Assembly: GCA_949372755.1 (NCBI GenBank)
Contig: CASIBO010000012.1
Location: 1-64,000 of the forward strand
Length of the DNA: 64,000 bases
DNA from: UBA9926 sp018645765
GTDB lineage: Bacteria > Pseudomonadota > Gammaproteobacteria > Pseudomonadales > Azotimanducaceae
Reading direction: 5' to 3'
Numbering within the stretch: the first letter of the stretch is position 1; each line of letters opens with the position of its first letter. The notes under the pieces were generated by a model. The model made no database searches. It saw only the letters and a program-made list of their open reading frames with translations, and was not told the origin of the DNA. The position numbers and the translations under genes are program-made. This document shows, in pieces, positions 54,279-63,632 of this stretch.

Positions 54279-55587
54279 CTAGGTCGCAGTTATCGGGCCT
54301 GGGCGCTTGGCAGCCAGAAAACAAAAGCTGCCGAAAAAAGCGCCAATTGCCAGCACCATCAACCCGACTTGATAATTCCCGTAATGATCCGCAAATAGTC
54401 CAGCAACGATCGGTCCAAGGGACATTCCCAGCATCACGATCAAAGATGAGAAACCCATAATGGTGCCGAAGGAGGCCGCACCAAAGTAATCTGCTCGAAG
54501 GGCCACCATCAGTGGCCCACGAACCCCCCAAGCCAGCCCATGCAGAACTGCAAAAATAACAACCTCCGATGAACTGCTGGCAAAGGCCAAAATCAGAAGC
54601 GCAACCGTGTGCGCAACCATACAAATGATGCACAGAAGCCGTTTATCCAGTCGATCGCCAAGTACGCCGCCGCCGAGTTGACCAATGAGTTGGCACCCAG
54701 TGACTAAAGTAATCACAAGCGCGGCCTGACTCAAAGAGAACCCGAGCCCTTCCGTGAGATGCGGCACAAGATGGACCATGACGGCGGACACTGTGAGCAA
54801 AGCCGCCGCATGACCAAAGCTGATCAACCAAAAAGCCGATGTCGCCATGGCCTGTTTCGCGGTCAGGTCTCTGGATGGCTGACTGCTGCCGTCAGACGCT
54901 GCATTCAACAAAATCCCGTCAGGGACTTCTCCATAATATTGAGGCCGGTGCCGGACGGCTTGCGCCATCGGTAAACCGAGCAAGACCACCAAAACCCCGG
55001 AGTAAAAAGCCGTTGTTCGCCAACCAAAGGCTTCGAGCGCGAGCACCACCAAGGGCACTGCCATGCCGCCCTAATGCGTATCCAATTTGCGAAAAAGCGA
55101 CTGCTTTTGATCGATGTCGACTAAACCAATTCACAATCGCAACCATCACGGTTGCAAATCCGCCAAGGCTTGAGCCTAAGGCGATCAACGCAAACGCGCC
55201 GTAAAAGCTCCACAAAGACTGGACTTGGCTAAACCAAATAAACCCAATACCGAAACAGACAACCCCAATGCGCAGAATCATTCTTGGCCCAAACCGATCA
55301 ACTAGCCAACCCTGCAACGGGCCCAGAATACCGCTTTCGATCCGTGTTAAAGCAAAAGCACCCGCGACGATGGTCTTGCTCCAACCAAATTCTTGCTGCA
55401 ACAAAACGACATAGGCACCATAGGATTGCATCCACAGCAGGCTCGCTAGCATCTGCAGACCACCAGCTGAGCCCACTATGTACCAGCCATAAAATAATTT
55501 ACCTGTGGGCTTAAAGGTCTGCTGCAAAACTCTGACTGCACGTGATTTCAAAAAGGGTCCTAAAAATACATACCGATCGCAATGCAA
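54279..55587 (-). pseudogene. MFS transporter with one apparent frameshift
   Basis: The 5' part (to about 55071) encodes YGWYIVGSAGGLQML, FGWSKTIVAGAFALTRIESG and FSQIGYALG, the N-terminal six helices of an oxalate/formate-antiporter-like MFS protein. The 3' part resumes in another frame with MAVPLVVLALEAFGWRTTAFYSG and runs to 54279 with the remaining helices. Removing one G from the run at 55069-55071 joins them as ...YALGGMAVPLVV. One extra base is the simplest explanation. If it is a sequencing error the gene encodes an intact transporter of about 435 residues. Substrate unknown. Confidence 0.7.
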
Positions 55588-55643
55588 ACCAGCCAGGTGG
55601 ATTGGGAATCATGGATTTTTGGCGCGCCCTGCACCACGACCGC

Positions 55644-56114
55644 TTAGAGGTATTTCGTCTTCAACAGCCAACGATGAAGGCGTTGCAGAATACGCCAAAC
55701 TTTGGCTTCAAGATACAGGGTTTCCTGCATCAAACTTGAAGGATTGATCTTATTTCGAATTCTCAAACTACACGCCAAGTCCGTACACACCACATTTGAA
55801 ATGGTTCGACGGCCACGACTGCCCGCTTCTGTTATAGAAAACATTGCCGTGCCCCCGCTTCCGTGTACATGTAAACACAAGCTACACATATCCAATCGAA
55901 CGCGGCTCGTAGGCCGCTCGAACCGACGTAGCACCACGCCTTTCAGCGCACCATCATTCGGGGATTGGGCAACAATATAGGCCAAGTGCCCCGATGGGTG
56001 CACCCAACCCAAAAAGTCTAGGTCCTGCCAGGCAATTTTAGCCAGATCGGGGAACCAAACATCGTCTTCGGGCGTAAAACAATCTTGAAGCTGTGACGCT
56101 GTGACAAAGTCCAT
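55644..56114 (-). CDS. FBP (EF-G-binding) C-terminal zinc-finger protein
   Basis: 156 residues. The treble-clef zinc finger of the FusB/FBP family is clear: MCSLCLHVHGSGGTAMFSI provides the first Cys pair and NVVCTDLACSLRIRNK the second. Members bind elongation factor G and some protect it from fusidic acid. The N-terminal half is not the long helical domain of FusB but a short segment with WFPDLAKIAWQDLDFLGWVHPSG. It is divergent from the isomerase gene at 56226. Resistance is not implied. Confidence 0.8.
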   Translation of the reverse strand: MDFVTASQLQDCFTPEDDVWFPDLAKIAWQDLDFLGWVHPSGHLAYIVAQSPNDGALKGVVLRRFERPTSRVRLDMCSLCLHVHGSGGTAMFSITEAGSRGRRTISNVVCTDLACSLRIRNKINPSSLMQETLYLEAKVWRILQRLHRWLLKTKYL

Positions 56115-56225
56115 GGCGTAAACCTAATTTATTTCTGAACGAAAACCAATACCAAAGCGCGCGACCCTTGGCAGCACACGCGCCTTGAGACATACTCGGC
56201 CGTCCCATTTAAAAAATTCCGCCCT

Positions 56226-56939
56226 ATGATTAAACTTGACCGCCAAGATACCACGTTCATCCTGACCTTGGATGATGAAGAGAACCGATGGAATACCACC
56301 TTCGTCCGAGCGATTAGTGATGCACTCGATGAAGTCGAAGCCTCAACAGGACCCGCGGCGCTGGTAACAACGGCCAGCCACCCTAAATTCTTCTCGAACG
56401 GGCTGGATCTGGAGTGGCGAGCAAGCTCCGGCGAGCATCGTGGGGGAGACCGTGCTGCCTTTGGTAAAGAATTTATGGCGCTGATGGGGCGAATCATCAC
56501 CTTACCGGTGCCATCGATCTGCGCCATTAACGGTCACGCTTTCGGTGCGGGCTTCATGATGGCCTTGTGCCACGATGTCCGGTTCATGCGCCGTGATCGG
56601 GGTTTTGCCTGCGCGAATGAAGTTGAAATCGGCATGATCATCCCGGATCCGGAACTCGCCCTATTTAAGCACAAGCTCCCGGCTAATGTGTTTTTTGAAA
56701 CGGTTCAACTCGCTCGAAGATGGACCGGTCGGGATGCAGCCGAGGCAGGCATCATCTCAAGTGCCTTAGAGCTACCTGACCTACTCCCGAAGGCCATTGA
56801 AAAAGCGGCGTCGCTTGCGCATTTAGGCAATAACCGTCACGTTTACGGCACTATGAAAGAGCGTTTATTTGGCGACTCCGCCGCAATCAATACGGCCCAC
56901 GGCGCAGCGCACTTGCTCAAAAATGCACACCATGATTAA
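56226..56939 (+). CDS. Enoyl-CoA hydratase/isomerase-family protein (delta3,delta2-isomerase-like)
   Basis: 237 residues of the crotonase fold. The oxyanion-hole block is FFSNGLDLEWR, then PSICAINGHAFGAGFMMALCHD, and one acidic residue in ANEVEIGM. Only one of the two usual catalytic Glu positions is evident, and the protein resembles plant and bacterial enoyl-CoA delta-isomerase 1-like forms. It probably isomerises or hydrates an enoyl-CoA. The next gene starts 237 bases later. Confidence 0.85.
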   Translation: MIKLDRQDTTFILTLDDEENRWNTTFVRAISDALDEVEASTGPAALVTTASHPKFFSNGLDLEWRASSGEHRGGDRAAFGKEFMALMGRIITLPVPSICAINGHAFGAGFMMALCHDVRFMRRDRGFACANEVEIGMIIPDPELALFKHKLPANVFFETVQLARRWTGRDAAEAGIISSALELPDLLPKAIEKAASLAHLGNNRHVYGTMKERLFGDSAAINTAHGAAHLLKNAHHD

Positions 56940-57176
56940 ACCGAAAACCGCAACTTATCCGACGTCTGTAATCCATGGGTTTCGCTCATTTGCGGGTTTG
57001 TTTATGATGGTTACGACTTCACGCAAGCGGCGCTTGTAAGCCCATTGCACAACGTTATTGTTAGTTGTACTGAATTCAACAAGTCCGCTGACACCGTAGC
57101 AGGATCAAATATTATCAACCGTCTGTGAGATACACTCTGGGACGCTCAACACACGCTGACAAGTGATGACCACCGC

Positions 57177-58337
57177 ATGAATTATAATTTGAACGAAGAC
57201 CAAACGGCCTTTCAGGAAGTTGCACGACAATTTTCTGACCGAGAACTGGCGCCGAATGCGGCGGAGTGGGACGAGCATAAAATATTCCCGAAAGCGGTTA
57301 TCGCCAATGCCGGGGCACTCGGATTTTGTGGGCTCTATTGCCCCCCGGAAGTCGGCGGCATGGGCCTATCTCGATTGGATGCGTCTATTATTCTTGAGCA
57401 ATTGGCCATGGGTTGCACCTCAACAACGGCCTTTATCTCGATTCACAACATGGCCACTTGGATGATCGCGACCTTTGGCAGCGATCCGGTGCGAGAGGCG
57501 CTTTGCCCTGACTTAATCTCTGGTCAGAAACTTGCCAGCTATTGCTTGACCGAACCGGGCGCGGGATCAGATGCCGCCTCACTCAGAACCCATGCGACTT
57601 TAGACGGCGATCACTACGTCGTCAGCGGCAGCAAAATGTTTATCTCGGGCGCAGGCGCAACCGACATCCTCGTCACGATGGTGCGAACGGGCGATGCGGG
57701 ACCAAAAGGCATTACCTGCCTTGCGATTGCAGCCGACGCCGAAGGCATCGAATATGGCAGTAACCTCAATAAAATGGGCTGGAACAGCCAACCGACTCGA
57801 GAGATTGTTTTTAATCAAGTAAGAGTACCCGTCAGTCGGCGTATCGGCGGCGAAGGCGATGGCTTTAAAATCGCCATGAAAGGCCTTGATGGCGGTCGTA
57901 TCAATATCGCGACCTGTTCTGTTGGCACGGCCCAAGCCGCTCTGAATCGATCGAAAACCTACCTGCAAGAGCGTGAGCAATTTGGCGAGGCCATCGCAAA
58001 CTTTCAGGCGCTGCAGTTCAAGCTTGCCGATATGGCAACCGAATTGGTTGCCGCCCGACAAATGATTCGATTGGCTGCTTTTAAGGTTGACCATGGCGAC
58101 CCCGAAGCCACCGCCTATGCTGCTATGGCCAAACGTTTTGCCACCGATGCTGGCTTTAGTATTTGCAACGACGCCCTACAACTGCACGGCGGCTACGGCT
58201 ACATGCGCGAATATCCGCTGGAGCGTTTCGTCCGAGATAATCGAGTACACCAGATTCTAGAAGGGACGAACGAAATCATGCGCGTCATTATTGCCCGTCG
58301 ACTACTTGCCCTGGCAGACCTAGAAGCCATCACTTAA
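57177..58337 (+). CDS. Acyl-CoA dehydrogenase, isobutyryl-CoA type
   Basis: 386 residues. ACAD signature blocks are CLTEPGAGSDAASLRT (FAD-facing), QALQFKLADMATELVAARQM and LHGGYGYMREYPLERFVRDNRVHQILEGTNEIMRVI (residues near 343-377). It oxidises a branched acyl-CoA with electron transfer to ETF. It heads an operon with enoyl-CoA hydratase, HIBCH and MmsB, which is the valine pathway from isobutyryl-CoA. Specificity is inferred from this context. Confidence 0.92.
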   Translation: MNYNLNEDQTAFQEVARQFSDRELAPNAAEWDEHKIFPKAVIANAGALGFCGLYCPPEVGGMGLSRLDASIILEQLAMGCTSTTAFISIHNMATWMIATFGSDPVREALCPDLISGQKLASYCLTEPGAGSDAASLRTHATLDGDHYVVSGSKMFISGAGATDILVTMVRTGDAGPKGITCLAIAADAEGIEYGSNLNKMGWNSQPTREIVFNQVRVPVSRRIGGEGDGFKIAMKGLDGGRINIATCSVGTAQAALNRSKTYLQEREQFGEAIANFQALQFKLADMATELVAARQMIRLAAFKVDHGDPEATAYAAMAKRFATDAGFSICNDALQLHGGYGYMREYPLERFVRDNRVHQILEGTNEIMRVIIARRLLALADLEAIT

Positions 58338-58346
58338 GGAGAGACC

Positions 58347-59123
58347 ATGACTGAGAAATTACAATTTGAGATGCAGGACCATACTGCATTAATCACCATC
58401 AATAATCCCGCCGCCAATACCTGGGACGCCGATAACCTGCAGGCGCTTGAAGCGCTGATCAAAGACCTTAATGCCGATCCAAACTGTTACAGCTTAGTCA
58501 TTACTGGGGCGGGGGATAAATTCTTTTCAGCGGGTGCGGATCTGAACCTGTTCGCAAGCGGTGACCCCGAGCATGCGGGCATCATTGCCAATCATTTTCA
58601 CGCTGCCTTCCAGGCCTTAACCCACTTCAACGGGGTTTCAGTCGCCGCCATCAACGGCTATGCCATGGGCGGCGGGCTTGAGTGCGCGATGTCCTGTGAT
58701 ATCCGGATTGCTGAAGCACAAGCTGTGATGGCGCTACCTGAGGCAACGGTTGGCCTCTTGCCTGCAGGCCTCGGAACCCAACATCTACCTTGGCTCGTTG
58801 GAGAAGGCTGGGCCAAACGAATGATTCTGTGCGGGGAGCGAGTGGATGCTGAAACAGCACGATCCATAGGCTTGGTCGAAGAAGTCGTGCCCAAAGGGGA
58901 AAGTTTAGCGCGGGCACTCGCGATCGCGGCCTCCACCGCGAAACAAAGCCCGACCAGCGTTGCCGCTTGCAAACAACTTATTATGGCGGCAAGGCATAAA
59001 TCTATGCCTGAGGCCTTTGATGACGAGCGCGAAGCCTTCGTTGCCTTATTCTCAACCCTTGATCAAAAAGAAGGGGTGAACGCCTTTTTAGAAAAACGCG
59101 CCCCGGATTGGAAGAACGCGTAA
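58347..59123 (+). CDS. Enoyl-CoA hydratase (methacrylyl-CoA hydratase by context)
   Basis: 258 residues. Crotonase motifs: FSAGADLNLFASGD, VAAINGYAMGGGLECAMSCD and LPEATVGLLPAGLGTQ with the catalytic Glu residues. AAGGAG precedes the ATG. Its stop overlaps the HIBCH start (TAATG). Between an isobutyryl-CoA dehydrogenase and HIBCH it should hydrate methacrylyl-CoA. Confidence 0.93.
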   Translation: MTEKLQFEMQDHTALITINNPAANTWDADNLQALEALIKDLNADPNCYSLVITGAGDKFFSAGADLNLFASGDPEHAGIIANHFHAAFQALTHFNGVSVAAINGYAMGGGLECAMSCDIRIAEAQAVMALPEATVGLLPAGLGTQHLPWLVGEGWAKRMILCGERVDAETARSIGLVEEVVPKGESLARALAIAASTAKQSPTSVAACKQLIMAARHKSMPEAFDDEREAFVALFSTLDQKEGVNAFLEKRAPDWKNA

Positions 59124-60245
59124 TGGCGCCATCGGTTTTAATTAACGAACGCGCACTTGGCCCAGGGCGCGCGCTTGGACATATCACGCTCAATGCTGAG
59201 GCAACCTTAAACAGCCTCAGCCTTGAAATGATCGATTTGATTCAAGCTGCTCTCGACCGGTGGCGATCGCAAGCGGACATTATTGCGATTTTCTTTGACG
59301 CCGCTGGGTCTAAAGCGTTCTCTGCCGGTGGCGATATTCAAAACCTCTACCACGATATGCAGGCAACGCCCGGCGGCCCGTGCATCTATTGCGAGGCTTT
59401 TTTCGAGCGGGAATATCGATTGGATTTCGATCTCCATCAATACCCCAAGCCAACCCTCGCCTGGGGGCACGGTATTGTTATGGGCGGTGGGCTCGGCATT
59501 TTTTCGGCATGTCAATTCCGGATTGCGACAGAGAAAACCCGAATGGCGATGCCAGAGATCACCATCGGCTTATTTCCAGATGCAGGGGCTACTTATACCT
59601 TTAGCCGTATGGATCCAGCATGGGCGTATTTCCTAGCGCTGACCGGCGCCCAGATCAGCGGCGCGGACGCGCAACACATCGGCATGGCAGATACCCTCAT
59701 TCAGCACGACCTCAAGGAACGACTGCCTAATCGCGCTTGCAGCTTTAGAGACCTCGCAACCTCTGGCGCCGCAAATTTCTGAAATTTTAACCCGCTTGCA
59801 GACCGACTCAACGGATCTACCTAAGCCACAATTACCCGACTATGAAGTAATTATTCGACCGAGCATTGAGGCGGCTATTTCGAGCGACAACCCCATCAAG
59901 AGCTTGGCTGCATCGACACAAGATTGGCCTGATGGACCATTTTTGGATCGCGCAAAATCCAGTTTTTTGAACGGTTCGGCCATTACCGCCGCCATCGTGA
60001 TTGAACAGTTCAAACGCGCTGAATCACAGGACTTACTGGCGATGTTCCAAATGGAACTCAATGTCGCCGTTGCCTGCAGCAGACAGGGCGAGTTTACCGA
60101 AGGGGTTCGCGCCCTACTCATCGAAAAAGATGGTCAGCCCCAATGGCGGTTTAAATTGGGCGAGGTGCCGGAGGCAGTTGTGCAGTCCCACTTTGAAGAC
60201 CATTGGTCTGCGCACCCAATGGCAGATCTTTCCGTATTAATATAA
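59123..60245 (+). pseudogene. 3-Hydroxyisobutyryl-CoA hydrolase, one apparent frameshift
   Basis: The first part (to about 59730) has FSAGGDIQNLY, YPKPTLAWGHGIVMGGGLGIFSACQF and MPEITIGLFPDAGATY, the HIBCH signature. It then runs out of frame and stops at 59782. The +1 frame, entered near 59730, continues ALAALETSQPLAP and later FLNGSAITAAIVIEQFKRA and GVRALLIEKDGQPQW, the usual HIBCH end. Dropping one A of CCTAATC at 59729-59730 restores one protein of about 370 residues. Starts at 59123, overlapping the hydratase stop. If real, valine breakdown would stop at 3-hydroxyisobutyryl-CoA. Confidence 0.75.
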
Positions 60246-60282
60246 TCAAGCTTTGCGCGTCAAACTCTAACAAGGACATCCT

Positions 60283-61170
60283 ATGAAAAACGTTGGCTTT
60301 ATCGGACTTGGTAATATGGGCGGGCCCATGGCGATCAACCTCATCAAAGCGGGTTTTTCCGTGTCGGTCTTTGACCTTGTACCCACGTCGGTTGAACGCT
60401 TAACGGCCGCGGGTGCGCAAGCGGCCGCCACGGCAGAGGAGGCTGTGCAAAATGTTGATGTGGTGGTTTCTATGCTGCCCGCATCAAAACACGTCGAATC
60501 TTTGTATCTTGGGGAGGCGGGTCTTTTATCCAAGATTGCACCTGGCACCCTCATCATCGACTCCAGTACCATCGCGCCAGAATCAACGCGAAAGGTTGCC
60601 GATGCGGCCAAAGCGCGCGGCCTCAGCATGATTGATGCGCCCGTCTCTGGCGGCGTCGCCGGCGCGCAGGGCGGCACCCTCACCTTTATTGTCGGGGGTT
60701 CCGATACCGCGCTTGCCCAAGCCCGCCCATTGCTTGAAGCAATGGGTAAAAATATCTTTCATGCAGGCGATGCGGGCGCAGGACAGGTGGCCAAAATTTG
60801 CAACAACATGCTACTCTCGGTACTCATGTCCGGGACTGCAGAGGCACTGCAACTTGGCGTGGACAACGGCCTCGATCCGGGCGTGCTGTCAGACATTATG
60901 CGCAAGAGTTCTGGTGGCAACTGGGCCCTTGAGGTTTATAACCCCTACCCTGGGGTCATGGAGACTGCGCCAGCTAGCCGAGACTATGAAGGCGGCTTTT
61001 TAGTCGATCTTATGATCAAAGATCTAGGACTCGCTATGGCCTCAGCGCTTGCCACCGGCACCGCAACACCAATGGGGTCACTCGCAAGAAGCCTCTACGT
61101 CGCTCATGGCGACAACGGGTTTGGTCAGGTCGATTTTTCAAGTATCCAAAAGCTCTTTCAGCGCGACTGA
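60283..61170 (+). CDS. mmsB: 3-Hydroxyisobutyrate dehydrogenase
   Basis: 295 residues. N-terminal NAD loop GLGNMGGPMAINL, the DAPVSGGVAGAQGGTL substrate block, and catalytic Lys in GAGQVAKICNN, with SSGGNWALE. It oxidises 3-hydroxyisobutyrate to methylmalonate semialdehyde with NAD. AAGGA lies upstream of the ATG. It is the last step of the local valine block; no mmsA (semialdehyde dehydrogenase) is in the window. Confidence 0.95.
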   Translation: MKNVGFIGLGNMGGPMAINLIKAGFSVSVFDLVPTSVERLTAAGAQAAATAEEAVQNVDVVVSMLPASKHVESLYLGEAGLLSKIAPGTLIIDSSTIAPESTRKVADAAKARGLSMIDAPVSGGVAGAQGGTLTFIVGGSDTALAQARPLLEAMGKNIFHAGDAGAGQVAKICNNMLLSVLMSGTAEALQLGVDNGLDPGVLSDIMRKSSGGNWALEVYNPYPGVMETAPASRDYEGGFLVDLMIKDLGLAMASALATGTATPMGSLARSLYVAHGDNGFGQVDFSSIQKLFQRD

Positions 61171-61240
61171 GTTGATTGGCGCCGGATGGCACACGCCGAA
61201 CCGAACGCGCTAAACGTTTACAACACAAGGACACCACTTA

Positions 61241-62446
61241 ATGAGCGATAAAGCACTCTCCACCGAGCAAGCAGAATTCCAAGCATTTTGCCGCGCCTGG
61301 CTACAGGAAAATAAGCCGGCGCCACATTCAACGCCCTTGCCACAGGCCGCTTATGAGGTCACTGACCCCAGCCATTTGACCTATTTAACGGAATGGCAGG
61401 CAAAATGTTATGAGGCAGGCCTCATTGCCTCAGATCTGCCCAAAAATTATGGCGGTCATGGCATGACCGGGTGCCAACAAATTGCGAGCACGGAGGTCCG
61501 AGCGGCGGGTGTGCCGTACTTTATCAATTGGATTGGACTCGGAATGGCGGTACCGACCCTGTTGGAATGTGGTACCGAAGCTCAAAAAGAGACCTTCCTG
61601 CCGCCCATATTTTCAGCAGAACACATTTGGTGCCAAGGGTTTAGCGAGCCTGGCGCGGGCTCTGATCTTGCGTCACTGCAAGCCAGCGCGGTGAAAGAAG
61701 GCGATCAGTGGGTTATTAATGGATCCAAGGTTTGGACAAGCCTCGGCCACTTTGCGCAATACATGCTGCTATTGGCTAGACAAGACAAGAGCGATAAGTA
61801 TGGCGGTATCACGTACTTTCTGGCGCCGATGGATCAACCCGGGATCACGGTAAAACCGATCCACAAAATGACAGGCGAGTCCGGATTTAACGAAGTATTC
61901 CTGGACAACGCTATCGTTGGCGATCACCTGCGCGTCGGGAACGTCGGGGATGGTTGGAAAGTTGCAATGGCGACCTTGACCAGCGAACGCGGTGCCGGGG
62001 TCGGCGTCGGCGCGGTTGCAGGTGAATCACCTATGCTCGTCATGGAGCAGGTCATTCAATTGGCAAAGGACACCCGACGAAATGGTCGGCGAGTTTGGGA
62101 CGACCCGGTTTGGCGCGACCGAATTGTTAAAGTCTATGAGCGCACGGAGGCCAGTCTTTACAACGGTCGTCGCGCACGGGTCAAAGCGCTCAATGGCGGT
62201 GCAATGCGGATTCCATTGCAAGGGAAATTAACCGGTAGCGAGATTTCACAATCCCTCCACCAGATTGCACTGGGTATCCTGGGCTTAAAATCGAGCCTGT
62301 ATGTTGGCGATGAGAACGCGCCAGCCAATGGCAAGTGGCCGCTGGGATACATGAATACCTACACCGGCACAATCTCCGGTGGCAGCAGTGAAATACAGCG
62401 CAATATTTTAGGCGAACGCGTACTAGGCCTTGCTAAGAGCAAATAA
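61241..62446 (+). CDS. Acyl-CoA dehydrogenase family protein (FadE-like, larger subunit)
   Basis: 401 residues. Contains FSEPGAGSDLASLQA, WVINGSKVWTSLGHFAQYMLLLAR, and TISGGSSEIQRNILGERVLGL near the end. The N-terminus is of the type found in two-component ACAD pairs with the next gene. Substrate not deducible. Confidence 0.9.
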   Translation: MSDKALSTEQAEFQAFCRAWLQENKPAPHSTPLPQAAYEVTDPSHLTYLTEWQAKCYEAGLIASDLPKNYGGHGMTGCQQIASTEVRAAGVPYFINWIGLGMAVPTLLECGTEAQKETFLPPIFSAEHIWCQGFSEPGAGSDLASLQASAVKEGDQWVINGSKVWTSLGHFAQYMLLLARQDKSDKYGGITYFLAPMDQPGITVKPIHKMTGESGFNEVFLDNAIVGDHLRVGNVGDGWKVAMATLTSERGAGVGVGAVAGESPMLVMEQVIQLAKDTRRNGRRVWDDPVWRDRIVKVYERTEASLYNGRRARVKALNGGAMRIPLQGKLTGSEISQSLHQIALGILGLKSSLYVGDENAPANGKWPLGYMNTYTGTISGGSSEIQRNILGERVLGLAKSK

Positions 62447-62470
62447 ACCGGCAAGCCGGCGGAGAACATC

Positions 62471-63598
62471 ATGACGACACCGAAAGACTTTGGCTTTAAC
62501 GATGACATCAACATGCTGAAGGATACCTATGCCAAGTTCCTCCTTGAGCAAAAGACCATCGAGGCGCTGCGGCCCAGTTTAAGCGGAACAGAAGACCCCT
62601 ATCATGGTGCGCCAAGACAAGCCTTCTTTGACACGCAAAATTGGCAGAAAACCGTAGAGCTCGGTATGCATGCCGTGGCCATTCCGGAAGCGCAGGGCGG
62701 CATCGGAATGGGCTTAGTCGCAGCCACTGCAATAGCAGAAGAAATCGGCCGAAGCGCCTTACCAACGCCACTGAGCAACAATTTACTCGCCACGTTCCTG
62801 CTTCGAGCAGCTGACACGCAGCCAGCCAAACAGCTACTCGAGGAGATGGCGGAAGGCGCAAGCGTCGGTTTGGCGCTTTATGGAGAGGACGGATCTCTGG
62901 AAGCTGACTCAACCGATGTTCAGGCGCGTGACGGCAAGCTTGTTGGCACAGCCTGGTATGTGACCGACGCTCAAAAGTGCGACATCTTAATCGTTGCCGC
63001 CCAAACCCAAGACGGGGTCGACCTATTTCGGGTCAATCGACAGGACGCAACCGTTTCGGTAAGTCCCGATCGAATCGTCGATCTCACTCGGGACCAGGCC
63101 GGCGTTACGTTTGCATCAAGTGATGCGGCGCCCCTGACAGAACAAGGCCAGGGCGCCAATTGTTTAAACAATGCACTGCCGGCCCTACTCACGCTAACGG
63201 CTGCCGATATCGCTGGCGCCGCCGAATGGCAACTACAAGCCACCGCAGACTATGCCAAAGTCCGACAACAGTTCGAACGGCCGATTGGCTTTTTTCAGGC
63301 CGTTAAGCACCCCATCGTTGATATGATGATCGCAGTTGATGAGACCCGTTCGTTGGTATATCAAGCGGCCGCGGCGTTCGACTTCGACCCAGATGATGCG
63401 GCGCGCTGTGCGCACTTAGCGAAATCAAGCGCCTCGGACACTGCAGAATTTTGCGCGAACCGCTCAACCCAACTCCATGGTGGCATTGGGTTCACTTGGG
63501 AGGCCGATGTCCAGGTTTATCACAAACGTCAGATGCACAGCCAATTTATGTTTGGTGATGGGATTTGGCAGCGCGAGAAGCTCGCAGACCTACTTTAA
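62471..63598 (+). CDS. Acyl-CoA dehydrogenase family protein (partner subunit)
   Basis: 375 residues. It has the ACAD fold with VAIPEAQGGIGMGL, RQQFERPIGFFQAVKHPIVDMM and STQLHGGIGFTWE, but the FAD-facing block is degenerate. It follows the previous ACAD by 24 bases (with a CCGG hairpin) and probably forms a heteromer with it, like the alpha2beta2 ACADs of sterol or branched-chain breakdown. Confidence 0.88.
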   Translation: MTTPKDFGFNDDINMLKDTYAKFLLEQKTIEALRPSLSGTEDPYHGAPRQAFFDTQNWQKTVELGMHAVAIPEAQGGIGMGLVAATAIAEEIGRSALPTPLSNNLLATFLLRAADTQPAKQLLEEMAEGASVGLALYGEDGSLEADSTDVQARDGKLVGTAWYVTDAQKCDILIVAAQTQDGVDLFRVNRQDATVSVSPDRIVDLTRDQAGVTFASSDAAPLTEQGQGANCLNNALPALLTLTAADIAGAAEWQLQATADYAKVRQQFERPIGFFQAVKHPIVDMMIAVDETRSLVYQAAAAFDFDPDDAARCAHLAKSSASDTAEFCANRSTQLHGGIGFTWEADVQVYHKRQMHSQFMFGDGIWQREKLADLL

Positions 63599-63632
63599 TT
63601 CACCCAGATGACAGTTAAATAAGGAGTATCCA

